From contig UQOY01000021.1 in NCBI GenBank assembly GCA_900542825.1, positions 1-21,770 of the forward strand: a DNA stretch of 21,770 nt, given 5' to 3'. The stretch comes from an uncultured Collinsella sp. Its GTDB lineage: Bacteria; Actinomycetota; Coriobacteriia; Coriobacteriales; Coriobacteriaceae. Of this stretch, positions 6,480 through 14,151 are shown piece by piece (positions within the stretch are counted from its first letter, which is position 1; every line of letters starts with the position of its first letter). The notes below the pieces were generated by a model. It made no database searches. It was not told where the DNA came from and saw nothing but the letters and a program-made list of their open reading frames with translations. The translations under genes and the position numbers were made by a program.

Positions 6480-8933
6480 TTACATCAAATCATAGGCGTC
6501 GACGTCAACGCTCACGCTCACGCCGCGCACGGAGCCCACCTCTTTGAGGCAGGCGTCGATATCATCAGAGACATGGTACCCTACCGGCGACTTCACAAGC
6601 AGATGGAAGCGGTAACGGTCCTTGGCTCTCTCGATTACACATGAAGCCGGTCCAAGCACTTGGGGAACGGCGCTCCCCGCCCGCAAAAAGTCGGGCGCGG
6701 CGGCATGCCAACGGCGCTTGAGGAGCTTTGCGATGCGCCCGATATAATCCTGCGCTTCGTCGCGGCTTGCCGACCATACCAAGATGTTGACCAGGCGCAC
6801 GAAGGGCGGATACAGCGCGTCGCGACGCTGGTCCAGGTCGTAGTCAGTAAAGATCGAACGGTCGTGCTCGGCAACGGCGCGAATGACCGGGTCCTCGGGC
6901 AGATACGTCTGGATGATGACCTCGCCGGGGCGATCGCCGCGACCGGCGCGGCCCGCAACCTGCTCCAGCAAATCGTAGGCGCGCTCCCCCGCTCTAAAAT
7001 CAGGCAGCTTGAGGGCAAAGTCGGCATTGACCACGCCCACAAGCGTGACCTCGGGAAAGTCGAGGCCCTTGGCAATCATCTGGGTGCCCAGCAACACCGC
7101 GCAATCGGCGGCATCGAACTGCTCGAGCAACTTCTTATGCGCGTCCTTGCCACGCGTGGAATCGGCATCCATGCGAATGATGGCTACATCCTCGGGCAGC
7201 ATCTGGTGCAGTGCGTCCTCGATCTGCTGCGTGCCCAGACCCATTTTTGCCAGGTAACGGCTGCCGCACTTGGGGCAGCGACTCGTGGGCGAGGGATACG
7301 GCTGCACACGCCAGGACGAACCGCAGGTGTGGCACTGCAACGTATGCGTGCGCTCGTGATACGTGAGCGCGGTTGAGCAATGGTTGCAGGTGGGGACGCA
7401 GCCGCACTCGCGGCACATCAAAAACGGCGCAAAACCGCGGCGGTTGTGCAGCAGCACGGCCTTCTCGCGGCGCTCGACCACGCGTTCCAAACCTTCCATC
7501 AGCGGTTTTGAGAACATGGAGCGGCTGCCGTGCGAGAACTCGCGGCGTAGGTCGGCAATGCGGACTGTGGGCAACACGGCGTGTCCCGGGCGCTCGGGCA
7601 TCTCGACACGCGTCCAGGTGACACCGTTGAACGTACCGCGACGGCAGCGGTCGAGGGCCTCGGCCGAGGGCGTGGCGGAGCCCAACACGAGTGGACAACG
7701 ATAGCGGCGCGCCATCTCGGCCGCCACCTCGCGCGCATGGTAGCGCGGACCGGAGCCCTGCTTATAGCTGGTCTCATGCTCCTCGTCGATAATGATGAGA
7801 CCCAAGTCGCTGAGCGGACAAAAGAGCGCCGAACGCGCGCCGACGACAACGCGGGCGGCACCGCTGGCAACCATGTCCCACTGGTCCAGGCGCTCGCCGG
7901 CCGAAAGACGCGAGTGGAAGACCGCGACCGTCTCGCCAAAGCGCGAGCGGAAACGACCGACGGTCTGGGCCGTCAGCGAAATCTCGGGCACAAGCACGCA
8001 GGCCGAGCGACCGACCGCGAGCACGCGCTCGATAGCGGAGAGGTAGACCTCGGTTTTACCGGATCCAGTGACGCCGTCGACAAGGACCACGTCGCCGTGT
8101 GTGTCCAGGCGAGCACGCTCAATCTGCGCGAGCGCCTGCTGCTGGCCGTTCGTGAGCGCGACCGGCGCCTTGCCGCTCGCGGAGGACAGCGTAGTCTGCT
8201 CACTGCAGCCGCGCCAGGCACGGCGCTCCTCCACCACCACGACGCCACGTTTTTCGAGCGCCTTGATGGTCGCCGACATGCTGTTGTAGAGCAGGTTGAG
8301 ATCACGCGTCGTAACCGGCCCGCATTGGAGCGCCTCGATGAGCTGACGCTGACGAACGGCGGTCTTAGGCGGCGTGTAGCCGAAGCCCTCGGGCGTAAGC
8401 ATCACCCAGCGGTTTTGAATAGGCTTGACGGCGGGGCGTTCAACCGTCCACGCCCCGTCATCACCCTTCACGACCCGCGGGCTGCCACCCGGAGGCAAGA
8501 ACAGACGCAGGCATTCGGAAAGCGTCGCAACATATTCGCGGCTCATCCAACGTGCAATGCGGGCGGCCTCGGCGCCAAAGAGCGGTTTACTGAGGATGGC
8601 CTCGATGGGCTTGATGCGCGCGGGATCAAGGACGGTGTTGCCTTGCAGGTCGCCCAGCTCAGACGCAATGTCGACGATATAGCCCGCGGCCGCACGGTTG
8701 CCAAAATGAACTAGGACGGTGGAACCGATCTGCGCCTCATTGGCGAGGGACTGCGGAATGCCGTAGGCAAACGGCTCGGACAGCGCACGGGTGGGAATGT
8801 CGAGGACCACGCTCGCGTAGGCGGCCGTGGGCTCGGGCGCAGGCGCGGACTTGGCTTGCTCGGCCGTGCGGACAGGCTTTACGGGAGCCTGCTTAGGCTC
8901 AGGCAAACCAAACAGCGAAAGTTGCTCGGCCAT
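6480..8933 (-). CDS. priA: Primosomal replication-restart helicase PriA
   Basis: This is an 817-residue superfamily 2 helicase that reloads the replisome at stalled forks. A Pro/Ala-rich extension (1-40) precedes the DNA-binding N-terminal part. Walker A is GVTGSGKT (287-294) and the DEEH box is 383-386. The paired zinc sites use eight cysteines, C507, C510, C516, C519, C534, C537, C553 and C556. Late helicase motifs are GTQMIAKGLDFP (616-627) and QVAGRAGRG (658-666). The ATG at 8933 is preferred because GGGAGG lies 10 bases upstream; an in-frame ATG at 8951 is possible. A GTG at 8981 falls inside the gltX terminator hairpin. It is first in the priA-def-fmt-rsmB run. Confidence 0.96.
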   Translation of the reverse strand: MAEQLSLFGLPEPKQAPVKPVRTAEQAKSAPAPEPTAAYASVVLDIPTRALSEPFAYGIPQSLANEAQIGSTVLVHFGNRAAAGYIVDIASELGDLQGNTVLDPARIKPIEAILSKPLFGAEAARIARWMSREYVATLSECLRLFLPPGGSPRVVKGDDGAWTVERPAVKPIQNRWVMLTPEGFGYTPPKTAVRQRQLIEALQCGPVTTRDLNLLYNSMSATIKALEKRGVVVVEERRAWRGCSEQTTLSSASGKAPVALTNGQQQALAQIERARLDTHGDVVLVDGVTGSGKTEVYLSAIERVLAVGRSACVLVPEISLTAQTVGRFRSRFGETVAVFHSRLSAGERLDQWDMVASGAARVVVGARSALFCPLSDLGLIIIDEEHETSYKQGSGPRYHAREVAAEMARRYRCPLVLGSATPSAEALDRCRRGTFNGVTWTRVEMPERPGHAVLPTVRIADLRREFSHGSRSMFSKPLMEGLERVVERREKAVLLHNRRGFAPFLMCRECGCVPTCNHCSTALTYHERTHTLQCHTCGSSWRVQPYPSPTSRCPKCGSRYLAKMGLGTQQIEDALHQMLPEDVAIIRMDADSTRGKDAHKKLLEQFDAADCAVLLGTQMIAKGLDFPEVTLVGVVNADFALKLPDFRAGERAYDLLEQVAGRAGRGDRPGEVIIQTYLPEDPVIRAVAEHDRSIFTDYDLDQRRDALYPPFVRLVNILVWSASRDEAQDYIGRIAKLLKRRWHAAAPDFLRAGSAVPQVLGPASCVIERAKDRYRFHLLVKSPVGYHVSDDIDACLKEVGSVRGVSVSVDVDAYDLM

Positions 8934-8972
8934 GGTCTCTGTACCTCCCATCCCATACGCCTTTAGAAACAA

Positions 8973-8999
8973 GAGCCCCACTCGTGGGGAGCGGGGCTC
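8973..8999 (-). terminator. Rho-independent terminator after gltX
   Basis: Read on the minus strand, an 11-bp stem (GAGCCCCGCTC / GAGTGGGGCTC, one G:U pair) has loop CCCAC and is followed by TTGTTTC. It begins 23 bases after the gltX stop and separates gltX from priA. Confidence 0.85.
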
Positions 9000-9022
9000 G
9001 GATACATGCGTTTACGCAGCTG

Positions 9023-10498
9023 CTACAGCGCCATTGTGCGGGCGCGGTCGATGCGCGCCAGGCAGTCGTCGCGGCCGACGAGCGCCATGGTCTCGCCCAG
9101 CGGAGGGCTCACCATGTTGCCGCAGATGGCGACGCGCACGGCCTGGAAGACAACGCGCTTCTTGAGGTCCATCTGCTCGGGCAGCGGCTCAAGCGCGGCG
9201 TCGATGGCCTCGGCGGTCCACTCGCCCACGCCCTCAAGCACGGCCTTGGCGGCGTCCAGGATGGCGCCCATGCCTTCCTTGGCCAGACCCTTGTTGACGG
9301 ACTTCTCGTCATACTCGAGCGTCTCGGCCGTGGCAAAGATGGGGGCGGCGACGGTCACGGCGTCGGCAGGCATCTTGGTGCGCGGCTTGACGATGGCAGC
9401 GAGTGCGTCGATCCAGTCCTCGCCGTACTCGACATTACCCTCGATGAGACCCGCCTCGTGCAGCTCGGGAACCATGATCTCGTCGGCAAACTGAGCATCG
9501 GACATGCCGTTGATGTACTCGGCGTTGACCCAATCGAGCTTTTTGGGATCGAAGGTCGCCGGGTTCTTGGAAATGCGGTCGAGCGAGAACTTGCTGGCCA
9601 GGACATCGCGCGGGATGATCGTGGTCTCGCCGTCGAGCGACCAGCCGAGCAGCGCCAGGTAGTTGACGAACGCGTCGGGCAGGTAGCCGGCGTCGCGGTA
9701 CTCCTCCACCGAGGTGGCGCCATGGCGCTTGGAGAGTTTCTTGCCGTCGGCGCCCAGAATCATGGAGATGTGGGCGAACGTGGGCACGGGCGCACCGAGG
9801 GCCTCGTAGACCATGACCTGGCGCGGGGTGTTGGAAAGGTGGTCGTCGCCACGGATGACGTGGGTGATCTTCATCATGGCGTCGTCGACGACGGTCGCGA
9901 AGTTGTACGTGGGCGTGCCGTCGGAGCGGAAGATGACAAAGTCGTCGAGCTCCTTGGCGTCGAAGGTCACCTCACCATGGACGGCGTCATGAATGACGAC
10001 GTCGCCACGGTCCTCGGGCACTTTGATGCGCAGGACGTAGGGCTCGCCGGCCTCGATGCGGCGGCGTGCCTCCTCGGGATCAAGATCGCGGCAGCGGCGC
10101 TGATAGCCCTGGAAGGGGTCCTTGCGCTCCTGCGCGGCCTTGCGATCGGCCTCGAGCTGCTCCTTGGTGCAGAAGCAGGGATAGGCCTTACCCTCGTCCC
10201 AGAGCTTCTGGGCGGCCTGCTTGTACAGGTCCAGGCGCTCGGTCTGGGCGTAGGGGCCATAGTCGCCGCCCACCTCGGGACCCTCGTCCCAGTCCAGGCC
10301 CAGCCAACGCATGGCACGCAGGATGATCTGCGTGTTCTCGTCGGTGGAACGGGTGGGGTCGGTGTCGTCGATGCGCAGGATGAACGTGCCGCCGTTTGCG
10401 CGGGCAAAAGCCCAGTTATAGATAGCGGTGCGGGCGCCGCCGATGTGCAGCTTGCCCGTCGGTGAGGGTGCAAAGCGGACGCGAACGTCTGATGCCAT
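9023..10498 (-). CDS. gltX: Glutamyl-tRNA synthetase
   Basis: This 491-residue class I aminoacyl-tRNA synthetase charges tRNA-Glu. The HIGH signature is HIGG (18-21) in FAPSPTGKLHIGGART, and the KMSKS loop is KLSKR (254-258). C108 and C110 (CFC), with C136, resemble the zinc-binding site of the E. coli enzyme, although the usual fourth ligand His is Asp here. The C-terminal helical anticodon-binding domain is complete. The ATG at 10498 directly before ASDVRVRFAPS is chosen because AGGAG lies about seven bases upstream; an in-frame start at 10537 would add 13 atypical residues. No glutaminyl-tRNA synthetase is in the window, so whether this enzyme also mischarges tRNA-Gln cannot be judged. Confidence 0.96.
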   Translation of the reverse strand: MASDVRVRFAPSPTGKLHIGGARTAIYNWAFARANGGTFILRIDDTDPTRSTDENTQIILRAMRWLGLDWDEGPEVGGDYGPYAQTERLDLYKQAAQKLWDEGKAYPCFCTKEQLEADRKAAQERKDPFQGYQRRCRDLDPEEARRRIEAGEPYVLRIKVPEDRGDVVIHDAVHGEVTFDAKELDDFVIFRSDGTPTYNFATVVDDAMMKITHVIRGDDHLSNTPRQVMVYEALGAPVPTFAHISMILGADGKKLSKRHGATSVEEYRDAGYLPDAFVNYLALLGWSLDGETTIIPRDVLASKFSLDRISKNPATFDPKKLDWVNAEYINGMSDAQFADEIMVPELHEAGLIEGNVEYGEDWIDALAAIVKPRTKMPADAVTVAAPIFATAETLEYDEKSVNKGLAKEGMGAILDAAKAVLEGVGEWTAEAIDAALEPLPEQMDLKKRVVFQAVRVAICGNMVSPPLGETMALVGRDDCLARIDRARTMAL

Positions 10499-10538
10499 GG
10501 AAATCTCCTCGATTGCAGGATGGATGTCTAACCGCATC

Positions 10539-10544
10539 AGTATA
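10539..10544 (-). promoter_or_regulatory. Candidate -10 box for gltX
   Basis: TATACT on the minus strand lies about 40 bases before the gltX ATG. No good -35 hexamer stands at 16-18 bases upstream, so this rests on the -10 alone. The upstream sequence runs into inverted repeat C. Confidence 0.35.
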
Positions 10545-10579
10545 AAGCATCAAAGCAACCTCCGCACAAAGGGCACCGA

Positions 10580-10658
10580 CCTACTCATTGGGGACAGACT
10601 TAAATGACTACCCAATGAGCACCCGACTGGTCATTTAAGTCTGTCCCCAATGAGTAGG
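10580..10658. repeat. Perfect 29-base inverted repeat C
   Basis: Arms 10580-10608 and 10630-10658 are exact reverse complements, beginning CCTACTCATTGGGGACAGAC, around a 21-base loop. The loop repeats CCCAATGAG from the right arm. TCCGCA at 10561-10566 and TGCGGA at 10659-10664 add an outer six-pair stem after a 13-base bulge. It sits between the divergent gltX and metK genes. It does not share the core of elements A and B. Confidence 0.88.
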
Positions 10659-10684
10659 TGCGGAAAGGGTGTGAATATTCATTT

Positions 10685-10760
10685 AACGCGCTATGATGTG
10701 CCCTTGCATAGAGAGCCCGGCGGAATGGTAACGGTCGCCGGGACGCGTTTTTGAAAGGAC
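10685..10760 (+). promoter_or_regulatory. Structured metK leader, candidate riboswitch or attenuator
   Basis: Three helices can be drawn in order. P1 is AACGCG (10685-10690) with CGCGTT (10744-10749). P2 is CTATG (10691-10695) with CATAG (10707-10711 region). P3 is CCCGGCG (10716-10722) with CGCCGGG (10736-10742). The 3' strand of P1 ends in a T-run, and the GAAAGGA ribosome binding site follows within five bases, so folding could control translation. P3 plus TTTTT could instead be a weak terminator or attenuator. TATGAT at 10692-10697 also looks like a -10 box, which would leave only P3 in the RNA. No Rfam family can be assigned by eye. Confidence 0.4.
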
Positions 10761-10764
10761 AATC

Positions 10765-12045
10765 ATGTCAGAAGAACTTCGTTCCATCCCGCCCCAACAC
10801 GGGTCCTTTGTGTTTACGTCGGAGTCGGTGACCGAAGGCCATCCCGATAAGATCGCCGACCAGATCAGCGATGCCGTCCTCGACGCAATCCTCGCCAAAG
10901 AAATAGAGCTGCAGGAGCAAGGCTACATTGCGCCCAACGGCGTGCCCGCCAACGTTGAGAACGTCCGCTGCGCCTGCGAGACCCTCGTGACCACCGGCAC
11001 CGTCATCGTCGCCGGCGAGATCCGCACCCAGGCATACGTTGACGTGCAGGAAATTGCCCGCGGCGTCATCCGCCGCATCGGCTACAACCGCGCCAAGTTT
11101 GGTTTTGACTGCGATACCTGCGGCGTCATGAGCCTCATCCACGAGCAGTCGCCCGATATCGCCCAGGGCGTCGATGAGTCGTTTGAGACCCAGACCGGCG
11201 CCACCACCGACCCGATCGACCTGATCGGTGCCGGCGACCAGGGCATGATGTTCGGCTACGCCTCCAACGAGACCAAGACCCTCATGCCCATGCCGCACTA
11301 CCTGGCAAGCCGCCTGGCCGAGCGCCTGTCCGCCGTGCGCCACGACGGTACCCTGCCCTATTTGCGCCCCGACGGCAAGACCCAGGTCACCGTGCGCTAC
11401 GAAGATGGCAAGCCCGTCGAAGTCACGACCATCGTCATCTCCACACAGCATGCTGCCGAAATCGAGGACATGGGCAAGATCAAGGCCGATTTGATCGAGC
11501 ACGTCATTACGCCGGTTATGGCTGCCGAGAACATGCCGTGGAACAACGCCGACATCTACGTGAACCCCACCGGACGCTTTGTCGTGGGCGGCCCCATGGG
11601 CGACACGGGTCTGACCGGCCGCAAGATTATCGTCGACACCTATGGCGGCTACGGCCGTCACGGCGGCGGTGCCTTTAGCGGCAAGGACTGCACCAAGGTC
11701 GACCGCTCCGCCGCATATGCCGCGCGCTGGGTCGCCAAGAATGTGGTCGCCGCCGGCCTGGCCGACCGCTGCGAAGTCGAGCTGGCCTACGCCATCGGTG
11801 TGTCCAAGCCGCTGTCGATCATGGTCGACACCTTTGGCACCGCACATGTTGCCGAGGACAAGATCGTCGAGGCCGTGGAGAAAACCTTCGACCTGCGCCC
11901 GGGCGCCATCATCCGCGACCTGGACCTGCGCCGCCCCATCTACGAGAAGACGGCAGCCTACGGTCACTTTGGTCGCGAAGACCCCGACTTCACCTGGGAG
12001 AAAACCGACCGAGTCGAAGAACTCAAAGCAGCCTGCGGCCTGTAA
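10765..12045 (+). CDS. metK: S-adenosylmethionine synthetase
   Basis: This 426-residue enzyme makes SAM from methionine and ATP, supplying methyltransferases such as RsmB. Family signatures are GHPDK (25-29), GAGDQG (155-160, the first PROSITE-type motif), GGGAFSGKD (300-308, the phosphate-binding second motif) and HFGRE near the C-terminus. The ATG is preceded by GAAAGGAC at suitable spacing. It is somewhat longer than the E. coli enzyme (384) because of insertions, for example around residues 45-62. Codons end predominantly in C or G, as expected of a highly expressed gene in a GC-rich genome. It has its own terminator and its own leader, so it is probably a single-gene transcript. Confidence 0.97.
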   Translation: MSEELRSIPPQHGSFVFTSESVTEGHPDKIADQISDAVLDAILAKEIELQEQGYIAPNGVPANVENVRCACETLVTTGTVIVAGEIRTQAYVDVQEIARGVIRRIGYNRAKFGFDCDTCGVMSLIHEQSPDIAQGVDESFETQTGATTDPIDLIGAGDQGMMFGYASNETKTLMPMPHYLASRLAERLSAVRHDGTLPYLRPDGKTQVTVRYEDGKPVEVTTIVISTQHAAEIEDMGKIKADLIEHVITPVMAAENMPWNNADIYVNPTGRFVVGGPMGDTGLTGRKIIVDTYGGYGRHGGGAFSGKDCTKVDRSAAYAARWVAKNVVAAGLADRCEVELAYAIGVSKPLSIMVDTFGTAHVAEDKIVEAVEKTFDLRPGAIIRDLDLRRPIYEKTAAYGHFGREDPDFTWEKTDRVEELKAACGL

Positions 12046-12084
12046 GACGATTCGCCAGACCTGGACAACACAGCGTTACGCACA

Positions 12085-12122
12085 AAGAAGTACCGGTCCC
12101 CCGACCGGTACTTCTTTTTTTA
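12085..12122 (+). terminator. Rho-independent terminator after metK
   Basis: A perfect 14-bp stem (AAGAAGTACCGGTC / GACCGGTACTTCTT) has a CCCC loop and runs into TTTTTT, 39 bases after the metK stop. Confidence 0.93.
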
Positions 12123-12216
12123 TTAAACCGGTGTTGAAGATGTATCGACATGGGAAGCGAAATAGGTCGCTAGCCGATGAAATTTGCAAGAGAGCGACTC
12201 CAACCATGTATCCTAA
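12123..12216. other. Gene-free stretch between metK terminator and element B
   Basis: No gene is seen. This is the likely place for the sdaA promoter. TTGCAA (about 12184) and TATCCT (12209-12214) are spaced 19 bases apart, too poor a pair to call. The rest of the 348-base metK-sdaA gap is the terminator, element B and a small GGCGGG/CCCGCC hairpin at 12338-12360 just before the sdaA ribosome binding site. Confidence 0.4.
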
Positions 12217-12337
12217 GTTCCGAGGGCTTTAGTATTTGGTCGATCGCGAGTTCCGCACGAGCCGGAGAGCACTTAATGTGCTCTCCGTGCGAGCAGGACT
12301 GTCCGAGCAGGCGACCAAATACTAAAGCCCTCGGAAC
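12217..12337. repeat. Nested inverted-repeat element B (shares core with element A)
   Basis: Outer arms 12217-12242 and 12312-12337 are exact 26-base reverse complements (GTTCCGAGGGCTTTAGTATT..). The 61-base core at 12249-12309 holds the hairpin CGGAGAGCAC (12263-12272), loop TTAAT, and its complement (12278-12287). Compared with element A, G12265 and C12285 replace an A:T pair, keeping the stem. The outer arms differ from those of element A but share words (TTCCG, AGGGCTT). The element ends 56 bases before the sdaA ATG on the sense strand. Confidence 0.88.
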
Positions 12338-12393
12338 GGCGGGACAGCGTATGCCCCGCCCCTCGGGACGACGAGCCACGTAAAGGAGCAGCC

Positions 12394-14001
12394 ATGGCAG
12401 GCAAGCCGCAAACACTAGCTACGACCTCGGCATTCGAGATCTTGGGCCCCGTCATGGTCGGCCCCAGTTCGTCGCACACCGCCGGCGCCCTGCGCTGCGC
12501 CCAGGTTGCCGCCAGCCTGCTGGAAGGCCGCATCACCAAGGTCACCTTTGGCCTGTGGAACTCCTTCGCGCACACCTACCGCGGCCACGGCACCGACCGC
12601 GCGCTCGTCGCGGGTATCTTGGGCCTCGATACCGACGACGAGAATATTAAACAGGCCTTTGATCTCGCGCGCGAACAGGGCCTCGACTTTCACTTTGACA
12701 TCAAGGGCGACGACGCCTCCATCCACCCCAACACCGTCGACATCGACATGGTCGATAACACGGGCGCCACGGCGCAGGTCCGCGGCGAAAGTCTCGGCGG
12801 CGGCAAGATGCGCATCAGCCGCATCAACGGCGTCGGCGTCGACATCTCGGGCATGTATTCCACGCTGTTTGTGGCTCACCAGGACGTCCCCGGCGTGCTC
12901 GCAGCGCTCACGAACCTGCTCGCCTACGCACACGTCAACATCGCCTTCTGCCGCACCTACCGCACCGAGGTGGGCGGTCAGGCCTATTCCGTCTTTGAAA
13001 CCGACGGCGCTCCCGACGACACCGTCGTCCCCATGCTGCGCAAGCTCGACAATGTCGATTACGCCACGTTTATCGAGCTTCCGGGCTCGGCCTCGTCGCT
13101 CTCCCCCGGTGTCTCGGCCAAGGAGATCTTCGACGACGGCGAGCAGCTGCTCGATGCGTGCGCCGAGCTCGGTTTAAATATCGGCGCCGTTATGGCCGTG
13201 CGCGAGGCGCGTCTAACCGGCGAGGCCCATGCTATCGCAGCCATGCGCCGCGTGCTCGACGTCATGCGCGAGGAGACCACGGCCCCCATCGCCAATCCGC
13301 AGCGATCGCTCGGCGGGCTTATCGGCGGCGAGGCCAAGCTCGTCGATGCCACCTACCGCAACGATTTGGGCGCAAGCCTGATGGGTCCCGTTCAGACCGA
13401 TGCCGTGGCCCGCGCGATGGCCGTGCTTGAGCGCTCCGCCACCATGGGCGTGATTGTCGCCGCCCCCACGGCAGGCTCCGCGGGTGTCGTCCCCGGCTGT
13501 GTGCTGGCGCTCGCCGATCACCTCCAGCTCGACGACGAACAGGTCATGGATGCCCTCTACTGCGCCGCCGCCATCGGCCTCAACCTCACCACGAGCGCCT
13601 GCGTCGCCGGCGCCGAGGGCGGATGCCAGGCCGAGGTGGGAAGCGCTGCCGCCATGGCCGCCGCCGCGCTGGTCCAAATGATGGGCGGCACGCCCGAGCA
13701 AGCGCTCGACGCCAGCTCCATCGCACTGAGCAACCTGTTGGGCCTCGTTTGCGACCCCGTCGGTGGCCTTGTCGAGGTGCCCTGCCAAAACCGCAACGCC
13801 ATCGGCGTGGCCGCGGCCTTTAGCTCAGCGCAACTCGCCCTCGCCGGCATCAAGAGCCTGGTACCGTTTGACCAGATGGCGCACGTCATGCTCTCGGTGG
13901 GCCACGCCCTGCCTGCCACGTTGCGCGAGACGGCCAGGGGCGGCATCGCGCAGGCTCCAGCGGCGCTTTCGGCGTGCGCAAAATGCGGAATATGCGGATA
14001 G
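12394..14001 (+). CDS. sdaA: L-serine ammonia-lyase, iron-sulfur dependent, single chain
   Basis: This 535-residue enzyme deaminates L-serine to pyruvate and ammonia with a [4Fe-4S] cluster. The beta domain comes first (1 to about 150, with GPSSSHTAGA at 23-32), then an ACT-like segment (about 155-230), then the alpha catalytic domain (about 240-535). Cluster cysteines are Cys411 (GGCQAEVG), Cys453 (LVCDPVGG) and Cys464 (EVPCQNRN). Their spacings of 42 and 11 equal those I recall for the Legionella type 2 enzyme. The tail ends CAKCGICG; in that enzyme a C-terminal cysteine reaches into the active site as a further cluster ligand. In B. subtilis the same parts are two subunits, so this is the fused form. 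AAAGGAG precedes the ATG. Serine breakdown to pyruvate suits an amino-acid-fermenting anaerobe, which is inference. Confidence 0.95.
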   Translation: MAGKPQTLATTSAFEILGPVMVGPSSSHTAGALRCAQVAASLLEGRITKVTFGLWNSFAHTYRGHGTDRALVAGILGLDTDDENIKQAFDLAREQGLDFHFDIKGDDASIHPNTVDIDMVDNTGATAQVRGESLGGGKMRISRINGVGVDISGMYSTLFVAHQDVPGVLAALTNLLAYAHVNIAFCRTYRTEVGGQAYSVFETDGAPDDTVVPMLRKLDNVDYATFIELPGSASSLSPGVSAKEIFDDGEQLLDACAELGLNIGAVMAVREARLTGEAHAIAAMRRVLDVMREETTAPIANPQRSLGGLIGGEAKLVDATYRNDLGASLMGPVQTDAVARAMAVLERSATMGVIVAAPTAGSAGVVPGCVLALADHLQLDDEQVMDALYCAAAIGLNLTTSACVAGAEGGCQAEVGSAAAMAAAALVQMMGGTPEQALDASSIALSNLLGLVCDPVGGLVEVPCQNRNAIGVAAAFSSAQLALAGIKSLVPFDQMAHVMLSVGHALPATLRETARGGIAQAPAALSACAKCGICG

Positions 14002-14013
14002 CGAGCAAAAGCG

Positions 14014-14047
14014 AACGATAGGTGGGACATATGTCCCACCTATCGTT
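14014..14047. terminator. 34-base perfect palindrome after sdaA
   Basis: The arms AACGATAGGTGGGACAT (14014-14030) and its exact reverse complement (14031-14047) meet without a spacer. The hairpin starts 12 bases after the sdaA stop and so can terminate sdaA, though only TTTAT follows. The perfect dyad would also suit a dimeric DNA-binding protein upstream of the ldt promoter. Confidence 0.65.
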
Positions 14048-14088
14048 TATCGCCACTGTTTTCGTAACACAAGCAACTGCGTAATCGC

Positions 14089-14094
14089 TATAAT
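14089..14094 (+). promoter_or_regulatory. -10 box of the L,D-transpeptidase gene
   Basis: A perfect TATAAT lies 57 bases before the ATG at 14152. The -35 region at 16-18 bases upstream does not match TTGACA well. The match is conspicuous in this GC-rich sequence. Confidence 0.5.
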
Positions 14095-14151
14095 TCAAGC
14101 CCAGTTAAAACACGATGAGCCGCAAGGCGAAACTCGAAGGAAATATACACG

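Noticed and set aside
8934..8981. GTG start for priA at 8981
   Set aside because: It lies inside the gltX terminator hairpin, and a GGGAGG ribosome binding site points to 8933.
8984..10465. Long plus-strand frame opposite gltX (493 codons)
   Set aside because: It is a shadow of a clear GluRS gene in GC-rich DNA; its translation is Gly/Val/Asp/Leu-biased and matches no family.
10768..11967. Long minus-strand frame opposite metK
   Set aside because: Shadow of metK codons; no recognisable domain and low-complexity composition.
12177..12415. Short frames crossing element B on both strands
   Set aside because: They run through a near-palindromic element, so similar peptides appear on both strands and again at element A; no ribosome binding sites.
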